In this document: piece by piece, positions 56,482 through 64,000 of the stretch
Numbering within the stretch: position 1 is the stretch's first letter
How the letters are laid out: every line of letters begins with the position of its first letter
Made by a program: the position numbers and the translations under genes
NCBI GenBank assembly: GCA_964450645.1
Contig: CAYVEB010000001.1
Coordinates: forward strand, 99,640 to 163,639
From: JAKSPM01 sp964450645
GTDB lineage: Bacteria; Bacillota; Clostridia; Oscillospirales; Oscillospiraceae
Direction: 5' to 3'
DNA: 64,000 nt
The notes under the pieces: generated by a model
Seen by the model: the letters and a program-made list of their open reading frames with translations, nothing else
What the model was told of the DNA's origin: nothing
The model's database searches: none

Positions 56482-56514
56482 GGAAAACACCCCTTCTTCA
56501 ACAACGGTAATTTT

Positions 56515-56543
56515 ATTGTAACATTTTCTTCGTCATATTGCAA
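56515..56543 (-). promoter_or_regulatory. Promoter of the NTPase/CYTH and SPFH genes
   Basis: Minus-strand TTGCAA (56538-56543) and TACAAT (56515-56520) with a 17-base spacer. Confidence 0.65.
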
Positions 56544-56626
56544 TAAAATCGCGCGATATTTTTTGGCAACTTTCCAAAGCGCCAAACCGAACTTTGTGGA
56601 ATCAAATTGAATCGCTAAGATTTCGC

Positions 56627-56655
56627 TTGCACTTGCTGGTCAATTATGCTAAACT
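56627..56655 (+). promoter_or_regulatory. Promoter of rnhA
   Basis: TTGCAC (56627-56632) and TAAACT (56650-56655) with a 17-base spacer and an extended TGC element. Confidence 0.6.
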
Positions 56656-56702
56656 CTATGCATACCATCCGCGCGGCATATTTCAAGCGGTAAGGAGTCG
56701 TT

Positions 56703-57146
56703 ATGAAAACTGTTACTTTATACACGGACGGCGCGTGCAGCGGCAACCCCGGGCCGGGCGGCTGGGCGGCAATCTTGTCCTGGAGCGGATTTGAACGGGT
56801 TTTGTCCGGCGGTGACCCCCGCACCACCAACAACCGCATGGAGCTGTATTCGGTCATCGCCGGCCTGCGGGCACTGAAGGAGCCGTGCGTCGTGGAATTG
56901 TACTCAGACTCCAAATACGTCGTCGACGCGCTGCAAAAGCGCTGGGTCTACGGCTGGCGGCAGCGGGGTTGGCGGCGGAGCGGCAAGCAGCCGGCCTTGA
57001 ATGTGGATCTGTGGGAACAGCTGCTACCGCTGATCGAGCGGCACGAAATGCGCTACCACTGGGTCAAGGGCCACGACCTCGACCCCAACAACGAGCGGTG
57101 CGACCGGCTGGCCGTGGCCGAGCGGATGAAATTCGCGGCGCTATGA
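56703..57146 (+). CDS. rnhA: Ribonuclease HI
   Basis: This 147-residue enzyme degrades RNA in RNA-DNA hybrids. The four catalytic residues are present: Asp9 (YTDGACSGNPGPGGW), Glu47 (NNRMELYSVI), Asp69 (LYSDSKYVVDAL) and Asp134 (NNERCDRLAV), with His124 in KGHD. The basic protrusion (WRQRGWRRSGK) is intact. TAAGGAG precedes the ATG. Its stop overlaps the start of the small membrane-protein gene. Confidence 0.97.
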   Translation: MKTVTLYTDGACSGNPGPGGWAAILSWSGFERVLSGGDPRTTNNRMELYSVIAGLRALKEPCVVELYSDSKYVVDALQKRWVYGWRQRGWRRSGKQPALNVDLWEQLLPLIERHEMRYHWVKGHDLDPNNERCDRLAVAERMKFAAL

Positions 57147-57313
57147 GCGGCCGGGCTTGGATGCGGCTGTGCGCCGCGCTGGCCGCGGCGGCGCTGACGG
57201 GCGCGGCCGCGTTCCGCCTGGTCTGGCCGTCCGCGGTCGGGCGGGAGGTTTGCCTGTGCGCGTTTGGGGCCGCCATGTTAACCGGCCTGTGTATCCGCTT
57301 TGGCCGGCGTTAG
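57143..57313 (+). CDS. Small membrane protein coupled to rnhA
   Basis: This 56-residue protein starts at an ATG overlapping the rnhA TGA (ATGA). It has two hydrophobic stretches (LCAALAAAALTGAAAF and CLCAFGAAMLTGLCI) with basic ends, compatible with a hairpin in the membrane. No family is recognised. The overlap and conserved spacing to the next gene favour a real gene. Confidence 0.55.
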   Translation: MSGRAWMRLCAALAAAALTGAAAFRLVWPSAVGREVCLCAFGAAMLTGLCIRFGRR

Positions 57314-57331
57314 CCGGAGGGAGGAGCTCGG

Positions 57332-57826
57332 ATGAAGCACAACTTATCCTTGTCGCAGGTCACCTGGCGGTGCCTGCTGCTACAATGCGTCGCCATCGGC
57401 AGCTGGGGGATGCTGCTGCTGGTCAAATTTTTGATCGGGTTCCCGCTCTCCAGCAAAATCGGGACCTACGCGATCTATATCACGGCGGTGTTTCTGGGCT
57501 TTGCGATTCTCGCGGTACACCGCTGGGATCAAAAAATTGTCCGGCTGTGGCCGCGGGCCAAGTTCGTCAAGGACGCGACGGAGCTGATCCACCATCTGTA
57601 CGACGTGCTGACCGTGCTGGCGGTGCTGGCGGCGGCGGGGCTTGCGTTGGCGCTGGTGCTGCTGGCGTGCGGGATGCCGTTGTCGTCCAAACTGATCAAC
57701 TACGTCCTGACCGATCTGGCGCTGTATCTGCTCACGTTCTGCTGGATCGGCCACAGCGCGTTTTTCGCCTACGACCTGGTGACCATGCGCCTGTGGGACA
57801 AAATCGTTCCGCAAGACGTCCCATAG
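57332..57826 (+). CDS. Four-helix membrane protein (DUF2975-like, tentative)
   Basis: This 164-residue membrane protein has about four helices (residues 17-37, 45-62, 88-112 and 122-147) and short basic loops. GGAGGGAGGAG precedes the ATG. The size and layout recall DUF2975 proteins, but I see no diagnostic motif. It follows the coupled rnhA pair by 18 bases. Confidence 0.6.
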   Translation: MKHNLSLSQVTWRCLLLQCVAIGSWGMLLLVKFLIGFPLSSKIGTYAIYITAVFLGFAILAVHRWDQKIVRLWPRAKFVKDATELIHHLYDVLTVLAVLAAAGLALALVLLACGMPLSSKLINYVLTDLALYLLTFCWIGHSAFFAYDLVTMRLWDKIVPQDVP

Positions 57827-57868
57827 CACTTGACCGGGCGCAATTTATCGCGTTTTGTAATTTTTTGC

Positions 57869-57897
57869 TTGCTATTTCCAGCCGAATGGATTATACT
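57869..57897 (+). promoter_or_regulatory. Promoter of metG
   Basis: TTGCTA (57869-57874) and TATACT (57892-57897) with a 17-base spacer, about 40 bases before the metG start. Confidence 0.65.
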
Positions 57898-57941
57898 AAG
57901 AGGGAATGTATCTTTCGATCTTGATAAAAGGAGAGCCCTGT

Positions 57942-59924
57942 ATGTGCGAGCATTGTAAGGAAAAATTCTATATCACAACCCCGATCTACTACCCCTCGGA
58001 CAAGCTGCACATCGGCCACACCTATTGCACCGTGGCCGCCGATGTGATGGCGCGCTACAAGCGTTTTCGCGGGTACGACGTCATGTTTCTCACCGGCACG
58101 GACGAGCACGGCATGAAAATTGAGGCCAAGGCCGCCGAAGCGGGCGTCACCCCGAAGGAATTTGTGGACCGGATTGTGGAGGGCGAAGGCGGTGTCAAGG
58201 ATCTGTGGCGCCTGATGAACATTTCCTATGACCGCTTTATCCGCACCACCGACGGCTACCACTGTCAGGGGATTCAGCAAATTTTCAAGAAAATGTATGA
58301 CAACGGCGACATTTACAAGGGCGCCTATAAGGGTCTGTACTGCACGCCGTGCGAATCATTCTGGACGCCGAGCCAGTTGGTCGACGGCAAATGCCCCGAC
58401 TGCGGGCGGGAAGTCCATGAGGCCGAGGAGGAAGCCTACTTCTTCCGCCTGTCCAAGTACGCCGACCGCGTACTCGATCTGCTGGAAAACACTGACTTTC
58501 TCGAGCCGCGCTCCCGCGTCAACGAGATGGTCAACAACTTTATCAAGCCCGGTCTGGAGGATCTGTGCGTTTCGCGCACGTCGTTTAAATGGGGCATTCC
58601 GGTGGACTTCGATCCGGGCCATGTGGTCTACGTGTGGGTGGACGCGCTGTTCAACTACATGACCGCTCTTGGCTACTGCAACGACGCATACGACGACCTG
58701 GCCCGCTATTGGCCGGCGGACGTCCACTTTGTGGGCAAGGAGATTGTCCGTTTCCACACCATCATCTGGCCGGCGATGCTGATGAGTGTGGGCGAGCCGC
58801 TGCCGAAAAAGGTGTTCGGTCATGGGTGGCTGCTGCTCGACGGCGGCAAAATGTCCAAATCCAAGGGCAACGTGGTCGATCCGTATCTGCTGGCCCAGCG
58901 TTACGGGGTGGACAGCCTGCGGTTTTTCCTGATGCGCTCGTTCCCCTTCGGTTCGGACGGCACGTTTTCCAACGAGCTGCTGATCAACACGATCAATGTC
59001 GATCTTGCCAACGACCTGGGGAATTTGGTCAGCCGGACGGTGTCGATGGTGGAGAAATATTTTGGCGGCAAGCTGCCTTCGGAGCAGGAGGAAGACCCTG
59101 AGAAGGACGACGAGCTGATCACCATGGCCTGTCGCCTACATCTGACCTATGCCGAGCAGCTGGAAAAATATGCATTTCAGAACGCGCTGGCGGATATTTT
59201 CAAGGTGATTTCCCGCGCGAATAAATATATTGACGAAAACGAGCCGTGGAAACTGGCCAAGGATCCGGCCAAGACCGCGCGTCTGGCAAGGGTGATGTAC
59301 AATTTGCTTGAGACGGTGCGCATCTGCGGCGGGCTGCTGTCTCCGTTTATCCCGGACACGTCGGTGGAAATCATGCGGCGCATCGGTGCGACCCGGTACG
59401 ACTGGGCGTCGATGGGGATGTTCGGACTTTTGGAACGCGATTGCCAGGTGACGAGCGGCAAGCCGCTGTTCCCGCGCATCGATCTAGAAAAGGAGTTGGA
59501 GGAATTGGAGCAAATCCAGGAAGAGGCCGCCGAGGCCGCCCGCCGGGCCGCGCTGCCGCCTGTTCAGACGGAGGAGCTGGCACGGGAGCAGGTGGATTAC
59601 GACACGTTTAGCCGCAGCGACTTCCGGGCGGTGAAGGTGTTGGCCTGCGAGCCGGTGAAGAAATCGGAAAAGCTGCTGTGCTTCACGCTGGACGACGGGA
59701 GCGGTACGCCGCGGCAGATTTTGTCCGGAATCGCCAAGTTTTACCGGCCGGAGGATTTGGTTGGCAAGACGCTGATGGCCATTGTCAACCTGCCGCCCAG
59801 AAAGATGATGGGGCTGCAGTCGTGCGGGATGCTGATCTCCGCCGAGCACAAGGAATTTGGTGAGGTGAAGCTGAACCTCGTGATTCTGGACGACGCCATC
59901 CCCGCCGGCGCGAAGATGTGCTGA
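57942..59924 (+). CDS. metG: Methionine--tRNA ligase
   Basis: This 660-residue class I synthetase supplies Met-tRNA for initiation and elongation. Signature motifs are KLHIGHTYC and KMSKSKGNVVDP; a Cys4 zinc knuckle is at CTPCESFWTPSQLVDGKCPDCG. A C-terminal tRNA-binding (EMAP/Trbp111-like) domain follows residue 555 (FSRSDFRAVKVLACEPV onward). Unusually, the protein starts MCEHCKEKFYIT with a CxxC before the fold. The ATG at 57942 has AAAGGAG upstream. A terminator follows immediately. Confidence 0.97.
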   Translation: MCEHCKEKFYITTPIYYPSDKLHIGHTYCTVAADVMARYKRFRGYDVMFLTGTDEHGMKIEAKAAEAGVTPKEFVDRIVEGEGGVKDLWRLMNISYDRFIRTTDGYHCQGIQQIFKKMYDNGDIYKGAYKGLYCTPCESFWTPSQLVDGKCPDCGREVHEAEEEAYFFRLSKYADRVLDLLENTDFLEPRSRVNEMVNNFIKPGLEDLCVSRTSFKWGIPVDFDPGHVVYVWVDALFNYMTALGYCNDAYDDLARYWPADVHFVGKEIVRFHTIIWPAMLMSVGEPLPKKVFGHGWLLLDGGKMSKSKGNVVDPYLLAQRYGVDSLRFFLMRSFPFGSDGTFSNELLINTINVDLANDLGNLVSRTVSMVEKYFGGKLPSEQEEDPEKDDELITMACRLHLTYAEQLEKYAFQNALADIFKVISRANKYIDENEPWKLAKDPAKTARLARVMYNLLETVRICGGLLSPFIPDTSVEIMRRIGATRYDWASMGMFGLLERDCQVTSGKPLFPRIDLEKELEELEQIQEEAAEAARRAALPPVQTEELAREQVDYDTFSRSDFRAVKVLACEPVKKSEKLLCFTLDDGSGTPRQILSGIAKFYRPEDLVGKTLMAIVNLPPRKMMGLQSCGMLISAEHKEFGEVKLNLVILDDAIPAGAKMC

Positions 59925-59936
59925 GCAAACAATTTT

Positions 59937-59971
59937 GGCCAAGGAACCGGAAAGCGTTCCTTGGCCTTTTT
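59937..59971 (+). terminator. Terminator of metG
   Basis: GGCCAAGGAAC (59937-59947) and GTTCCTTGGCC (59956-59966) pair perfectly over an 8-base loop, followed by TTTTT. Confidence 0.92.
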
Positions 59972-60003
59972 GCGGGGTCGGCGCAAATTTCCCTAATTTT
60001 CTG

Positions 60004-60032
60004 TTGTAGAAACCGCCAATTTCGTGTAGAAT
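60004..60032 (+). promoter_or_regulatory. Promoter of the CapA-like gene
   Basis: TTGTAG (60004-60009) and TAGAAT (60027-60032) with a 17-base spacer, just upstream of a GGAGG site. Confidence 0.6.
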
Positions 60033-60054
60033 AAAAAAGATTGGAGGGATTTGG

Positions 60055-61233
60055 ATGCACAGACGATGGCTTTTCCCGCTCCTGGCGCTTTTTTCGTTTG
60101 CAATTTTTGGTTTGCTTGCGGCCGGCTGCCACTCCCAGCGGCAAATCGCCGTGAGCGACGAGGGCGCCCAATGCCGCATGACGCTGGCCGCGGCGGGGGA
60201 CATCACCCTCTCCCAGCGGCAGCTGGACGCCGCCAAACAGGCGGACGGAAGCTACGATTTTTCCCCGGTCTTTGCCTCTGTGACCGGGGAACTGACCGAA
60301 GCGGATCTGGCCGTTGCCAATCTGGAGGGGAATTTTTGCGGCGCGCCCTATGACGCCGCCGTCCACAACTATCCGGAGAGCCTTGCCATGGCGCTGCGTG
60401 GCGCTGGGCTGGACATTTTGCAGACCGCCAACACCTACACCGTGGAGAACGGTCTGACCGGCTTACAGTCCACCATAGACGTGCTGCAATCGGCGGGCCT
60501 TGCCCACCTGGGCACCTTTGCCAGCGCGGAGGACCGGGCGGAAAACGCCGTGACGCTTTGGGAGGTCAACGGCATCCGCGTGGCGTTCATCGGCTTTACC
60601 AAGGGCGTCAACAACGTCCGGCTGCCCACCGGGGCGGAATACTGCGTAAATCTGCTCTATACGGACTATGATTCCAGCTACTCCCAGGTTGCCAGCGACG
60701 ACATCGCCGCCTGCGTTGCCGAGGCGGAGGAGTTGGAGCCGGACGTCATTGTGGCCATGGTCCACTGGGGCAGCGAGTACGATCCCGGCGTCAGCGCCAG
60801 CCAGCAGGAAATTGAACAGGCGCTCTTTTACAACGGCGTGGACGTGATTCTGGGGAGCCATTCCCACCTGGCGGGGCAGATCAGCCAGAAGACGGTCACC
60901 GACAAGGACGGAGAGGAGAAAAACGTGGTGGTGGCCTACAGTCTCGGCAACTTTTTCAGCGACGACGAGCAGCTCTCCGCCAGAGAATCGCTGATTCTGA
61001 ACCTGGAATTCACCAAATACGACGACGGCCTCACCGAGATCACCGCCGTGGACTACACGCCGATCTACATCACCGGCGCGGACGAGGGGGAATTTTCCGT
61101 TCTGCACGCGCCCAACGCTATCAAGCTCTACGAAAGCAACTACTACGACCGGGTCAGCGACGAACTGTATCAGACGCTGTGCGGCGTGGCGGACCATGTG
61201 GCCGAGCGGGTGACACCGCCGGAGGAGGAGTAG
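60055..61233 (+). CDS. CapA/PgsA-family lipoprotein
   Basis: This 392-residue exported lipoprotein (lipobox LAAGC after FSFAIFGLL, Cys about residue 25) has a CapA-type metallophosphatase-like domain. Visible motifs are LAAAGDITLSQRQLDAA, DLAVANLEGNF, MVHWGSEYDPGVSASQQEIEQAL, DVILGSHSHLAGQIS and VVAYSLGNFFSDD. CapA/PgsA proteins act in poly-gamma-glutamate or capsule synthesis in some bacteria, but many homologues stand alone, as here, with no PgsB/PgsC gene. Confidence 0.9.
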   Translation: MHRRWLFPLLALFSFAIFGLLAAGCHSQRQIAVSDEGAQCRMTLAAAGDITLSQRQLDAAKQADGSYDFSPVFASVTGELTEADLAVANLEGNFCGAPYDAAVHNYPESLAMALRGAGLDILQTANTYTVENGLTGLQSTIDVLQSAGLAHLGTFASAEDRAENAVTLWEVNGIRVAFIGFTKGVNNVRLPTGAEYCVNLLYTDYDSSYSQVASDDIAACVAEAEELEPDVIVAMVHWGSEYDPGVSASQQEIEQALFYNGVDVILGSHSHLAGQISQKTVTDKDGEEKNVVVAYSLGNFFSDDEQLSARESLILNLEFTKYDDGLTEITAVDYTPIYITGADEGEFSVLHAPNAIKLYESNYYDRVSDELYQTLCGVADHVAERVTPPEEE

Positions 61234-61243
61234 GATTTTCCAG

Positions 61244-61273
61244 TTGCGCGGCAACGGATTGCTATGCTATAAT
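61244..61273 (+). promoter_or_regulatory. Promoter of the DUF3810-like gene
   Basis: TTGCGC (61244-61249) and TATAAT (61268-61273) with an 18-base spacer and an extended TGC element, about 90 bases before the start. Confidence 0.65.
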
Positions 61274-61364
61274 CACCATAGAGCCATTCCAGTCGAAATG
61301 GGCCAAACGAGAAAGAAATCCCCTGCCGCCGGGATCCCCGGCGGCCCGACAGAAGGTGAAAGCT

Positions 61365-62432
61365 TTGAAAAAGACCGTCCGGCGGTTTCAGGCCGCTGGG
61401 ATTTTTGCCGTGCTGACGCTAGCGCTGGTTGCGCTGGCACTGATCGCACCGGATTTTTTCTTTTCCTTTTACCCCGCACTCTCCCGGCGGATGCTGGCCG
61501 CGCTGGCGGCGGTCAGCGGGTTGTTCTCCTTCGCGCTGTGGGAATGGCTGGCGCTCGGACTTTTTGTCTGGGCCTTGGTCACGCTGGTGCGGGCCATCCG
61601 AAAAAAGCGCGCTGTGCGTTGGCTGTCCGGCGCGGTGATGGGGATGAGCATCGGCGTGTTTTTGTTCGTGGGGCTGTGGGGGCTGAACCACTTTGGTCCG
61701 CCGATCGAAGAAAAGATGGACCTTTCCGTGGCCGAAACCTCCGTCGATCAGCTCCAGGACGCCGCCGCCTATTACCGCGACATGGCAAACCGGCTCTCCA
61801 CCCAGGTTCCGCGGGACGCGGACGGGCTTTTTGCCCCCGGCAGCTTTGCGGCGCTCGCCGGCCAGGCCGGTCAGGGCTACGAGGTTCTGGCCCAGCGCTA
61901 CGACGTGTTCGACGGCAGCACGGCGCGGGTCAAAAAGCTGGCCAGCAGCGCCCTGTTCGGGAAGATGGGGGTCACGGGCATCTTCGTGGACTTCACCGGC
62001 GAAAGCTGCGTGAGCACCACGACCTTTGTCAACGCGCTGCCATTTACCATGTGCCACGAGATTGGTCACCGCATGGGGTTTGCGGCGGAAAATGAAGCGA
62101 ATTTTGCGGCGTTTTTGGCCTGCGAGGCCAGTGAGTCGGCGGTGTTCCGCTACTCAGGCTACTATGAGGCGTTTATCTACTGCTACAACGCGCTCTTCAA
62201 GGTCGACCGGCAGGCGGCGGAGGAGGTCTGGGCGGGCGTCAACGAAACGGTCCGCGCCGATGTGACCGGCTCGCGGCAGCACTACCAGGCCACCATCAGC
62301 AAGACGGCAGAAAAAGTTTCGGACACGGTCAACGATACATATCTCAAGGTCTTCTCCCACTCCGACGGCGTTCAGTCCTACGGTCAGGTGGCGGACTTGT
62401 TGATCGCCTGGTATCTGCAAAAGGACGCATAA
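61365..62432 (+). CDS. DUF3810-like membrane zinc metallopeptidase
   Basis: This 355-residue protein has about three N-terminal membrane helices (residues 10-32, 43-68 and 82-105) followed by a soluble domain with a zinc-protease-type CHEIGHRMGF motif (about residue 227). GFAAENEANFAAFLACEASE then provides the third ligand Glu. That pattern matches DUF3810. The TTG at 61365 is chosen because AGAAGGTG is correctly spaced; no ATG is available. The substrate is unknown. The gene is independently transcribed and ends in a terminator. Confidence 0.8.
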   Translation: MKKTVRRFQAAGIFAVLTLALVALALIAPDFFFSFYPALSRRMLAALAAVSGLFSFALWEWLALGLFVWALVTLVRAIRKKRAVRWLSGAVMGMSIGVFLFVGLWGLNHFGPPIEEKMDLSVAETSVDQLQDAAAYYRDMANRLSTQVPRDADGLFAPGSFAALAGQAGQGYEVLAQRYDVFDGSTARVKKLASSALFGKMGVTGIFVDFTGESCVSTTTFVNALPFTMCHEIGHRMGFAAENEANFAAFLACEASESAVFRYSGYYEAFIYCYNALFKVDRQAAEEVWAGVNETVRADVTGSRQHYQATISKTAEKVSDTVNDTYLKVFSHSDGVQSYGQVADLLIAWYLQKDA

Positions 62433-62465
62433 ACAGCAAGCGGTAACTTGCAAATGAAGCAGACT

Positions 62466-62507
62466 GGACGGCTGCGTACCGGCTTCGGTGCACAGCCGTC
62501 CTTTGTC
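62466..62507 (+). terminator. Terminator of the DUF3810-like gene
   Basis: GGACGGCTG (62466-62474) and CAGCCGTCC (62493-62501) enclose an inner ACCG-GCTT-CGGT hairpin and are followed by TTTGTCTTT. Confidence 0.8.
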
Positions 62508-62518
62508 TTTCGTTTTGT

Positions 62519-62745
62519 CCGGCGAGGCGGCTGAATCGCGCAAATTCTGGCCGCACCGGAATCCCTGGCCGCCCGCCTTGGCGTCCTACGGGAAGATCTC
62601 TGGTATCGGATTCGCGCGGGCGAAAATAATTGCGCCGCGGTTCATGCGCTGCGCCATTTTCGCCGTCACCGTGCCCGGCACGCTCACGCCGATCACAGGT
62701 TTTTTCCCTGTCAAGCGTATTTCCGCCGCCTTTTTGAAAAAATAC
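62519..62745 (-). pseudogene. Fragment of a malic enzyme gene
   Basis: On the minus strand one frame reads LTGKKPVIGVSVPGTVTA, then KMAQRMNRGAIIFARANP and IPEIFP before a TAG at 62586-62588; it continues DAKAGGQGFRCGQN. This matches the NAD(P)-binding C-terminal region of malic enzyme (typical ANPTPEIMPDEAKAAGA). Only about 65 codons survive, with an internal stop and no start, so it is a remnant. The rest of 62508-62970 has no gene I can support. Confidence 0.65.
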
Positions 62746-62972
62746 CAAGCGCAACTTTTTTGCTCTTGCGGCAGTTTTTGTTATAATCGTGCCGTATTCA
62801 CAACCTCAAGACCGCTTGCCTTTTTACCTCGCCAAGATCGAAAGCCCCACCCGCGCTTTTGCCGTTTCGATGCAGACGTTATTTGCAATCGCCGACGTAC
62901 TCGACATCCGGTAGCCAAACTGTTTGAAGCATAGCAGATAACGGCAAAGACGGTCTATGGCGGGCATAAAAA

Positions 62973-63013
62973 GGCGGCAGCACACCAAAATCGGTGCGCC
63001 GCCGCTCTTTTAA
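62973..63013. terminator. GC-rich hairpin between the malic-enzyme fragment and the FakA-like gene
   Basis: GGCGGCAGCACACC and GGTGCGCCGCCGC form a stem with one mismatch and an AAAATC loop, followed by TCTTTT on the plus strand. The minus-strand side, after the FakA-like gene, is TTTTTATGCC, so it suits that gene too. Confidence 0.65.
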
Positions 63014-63020
63014 TCGCCTG

Positions 63021-63269
63021 TTAACCTTTCAATCCCCGCGATTGCCTGTCCATATCCTCTATGACAATGTCATAAATTTCCCCCTGTGTGGCGCAGTATT
63101 CCAGCACCTTCCACGGCTCGTTGGTATGAAAATGAATTTTTACCACGTCGCAGTCGCCTACGGCCAAAAGGCAATCGCCTTGAAAATGCGCGACAAAATA
63201 GTCGTGGATCGCGTCTTCATCAAGCGCCTCGCCCGCAATCAGCAGCTGGGTGTCATACCGAAACTCCAT
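63021..63269 (-). CDS. Orphan FakA/YloV C-terminal-like domain protein
   Basis: This 82-residue protein resembles the segment between the kinase and C-terminal parts of FakA/YloV (DAK-phosphatase family): FRYDTQLLIAGEALDEDAIH, VGDCDVVKIHFHTNEPWKVLEYCATQGEIYDIVIEDMDRQ. In FakA the related HxHT motif lies in HVHTNDPGKVLE. Here it stands alone without kinase or phosphatase domains, and no fakB gene is near. The ATG at 63269 is 9 bases from AAGGAGG; a TTG two codons earlier is possible. Confidence 0.7.
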   Translation of the reverse strand: MEFRYDTQLLIAGEALDEDAIHDYFVAHFQGDCLLAVGDCDVVKIHFHTNEPWKVLEYCATQGEIYDIVIEDMDRQSRGLKG

Positions 63270-63288
63270 AATCAATTTCCTCCTTTAT

Positions 63289-63319
63289 AAAAAATGGGCG
63301 GCGTTTTGCACGGCCGCCC
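63289..63319 (-). terminator. Terminator of the terminal lipoprotein gene
   Basis: GGGCGGC (63296-63302) and GCCGCCC (63313-63319) enclose a 10-base loop. On the minus strand ATTTTTTAT follows, directly before the GGAGG of the next gene. Confidence 0.75.
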
Positions 63320-63340
63320 TTTTTTGAATACTTTCGTTGC

Positions 63341-63937
63341 TCACTTTCTGGTAAAGACAATCGGCAGGAAAGAACTCATGTCCTCGCCGTTCGGTTCGAT
63401 GGCCGTGATCGTCAGCGTATCGCCTTCGAGCGTGTAGGTCCAGGTTTCGTCGCCGTTATTGCTTTTGGCGACCAGCGTACCTTCTTCTTCGATCTTATAT
63501 GTGCCGGTCTGCGTTTCAAACTTGATTTCGTTCATCAAATCCTCCATCGGCATGGACGCCTTGAGATAGTCCTCATAGGACATTCCGAGCGTCTGCTCCG
63601 CCTGGGCGTCCACTTCCTCGCGGCTCAACCCCTGATTCTCCATCTCGTCGTAGATCATTTTCAGCGCCGCGTTGATGATCGCGTCGTAGAAGCTCTGCAT
63701 ATTGGCCTCAAACGCAGTCTCATTCAGGCCCAACGACATATTGCCGTCTTCCGTCAGCTCCAGCACAACCGGCATGACCATCTTCGTATCGACATCCAGA
63801 TCGCCGACTTCCTCCACGAACATGTCCGTGAAATCGAGCTCCGCGTTCCAAGTCCCGGCAATTTGGGATTTGCCGCACCCCGCGAACAGCAATCCCATCA
63901 CGAGCAGCAGCGCGACCAGAGCGCATCGTCTTTTCAT
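63341..63937 (-). CDS. Lipoprotein of unknown function
   Basis: This 198-residue exported lipoprotein (MKRRCALVALLLVMGLLFAGCG, lipobox Cys at residue 21) has a mature part with a lipocalin-like opening, SQIAGTWNAELDFTDMF, and beta-rich ends (LEGDTLTITAIEPNG). The style is that of small DUF-type lipoproteins that report on a folded beta-barrel; no function can be given. The ATG at 63937 has GGAAGG upstream. A TATAAT lies in the minus-strand leader near 63953-63958. Confidence 0.75.
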   Translation of the reverse strand: MKRRCALVALLLVMGLLFAGCGKSQIAGTWNAELDFTDMFVEEVGDLDVDTKMVMPVVLELTEDGNMSLGLNETAFEANMQSFYDAIINAALKMIYDEMENQGLSREEVDAQAEQTLGMSYEDYLKASMPMEDLMNEIKFETQTGTYKIEEEGTLVAKSNNGDETWTYTLEGDTLTITAIEPNGEDMSSFLPIVFTRK

Positions 63938-64000
63938 ATTTTTCCTTCCTTGTATTATAGAGTAGTAGTTATTAGTGACCCTCTCCAAGGTCATGTGCTA

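Overview
The window reads as a stretch of chromosome from a moderately GC-rich Firmicute, most likely a Clostridia member of the Oscillospiraceae/Ruminococcaceae type. The grounds are strong GGAGG ribosome-binding sites, sigma-A type TTGACA/TATAAT promoters, a T-box in front of alaS, a KtrAB potassium system, TrmFO, the rpmH-rnpA-yidD-yidC-jag cluster, a three-gene infC-rpmI-rplT operon and a 369-residue housekeeping sigma factor. The species assignment is inference; no rRNA gene or species-diagnostic gene is present.

Layout. 1-1.4 kb: end of a Gfo/Idh/MocA oxidoreductase and a nitroreductase. 1.5-12 kb: amino-acid catabolism, with alanine dehydrogenase, an M42 peptidase, a MATE exporter and a complete histidine-to-glutamate pathway (hutU-hutI-hutH on the minus strand, divergent from ftcD and a cyclodeaminase on the plus strand). 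12-17.5 kb: amidase, HIT protein, T-box-controlled alaS, a zinc-ribbon membrane protein and an RluA-type pseudouridine synthase. 17.5-20.6 kb: an AT-richer patch with an HdeD-like membrane protein, an M20 amidohydrolase and several decayed gene fragments. 20.4-31.4 kb: a long minus-strand run (mutY, DUF1292 protein, ktrB, ktrA, trmH-type methylase, dprA, topA, trmFO, plsX, rnc). 31.5-36 kb: HAD phosphatase, glycerophosphodiesterase and lipoprotein genes, then two tandem nucleoside-hydrolase-family genes, one lacking the metal-binding motif.

36-44.3 kb: translation and membrane core, with infC-rpmI-rplT, an M23 peptidase, rpoD, a DtxR/MntR-like regulator, and jag-yidC-yidD-rnpA-rpmH. 44.3-47.2 kb: a non-coding repeat patch, an HD-domain protein and proS with an unusually structured leader. 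47.2-51.6 kb: a small ribbon-helix-helix-like protein, then a heterodimeric ABC exporter whose transcript begins with a 23-codon leader peptide followed by an intrinsic terminator. 51.6-53.9 kb: a split chromate-type transporter and a short-chain dehydrogenase with a palindromic operator. 54.3-64 kb: an SPFH protein, a P-loop NTPase/CYTH fusion, rnhA, metG, a CapA-like lipoprotein, a DUF3810-like metallopeptidase, a malic-enzyme gene fragment, an orphan FakA-like domain and a lipoprotein.

The most interesting signals are regulatory. They are the leader-peptide attenuator of the ABC exporter, with an identifiable competing antiterminator; the proS leader, with mutually exclusive hairpins; the probable AUC start of infC with a 20-base tandem duplication in its leader; and the palindrome over the short-chain dehydrogenase promoter. 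No CRISPR array, tRNA, rRNA or intact mobile element was found.
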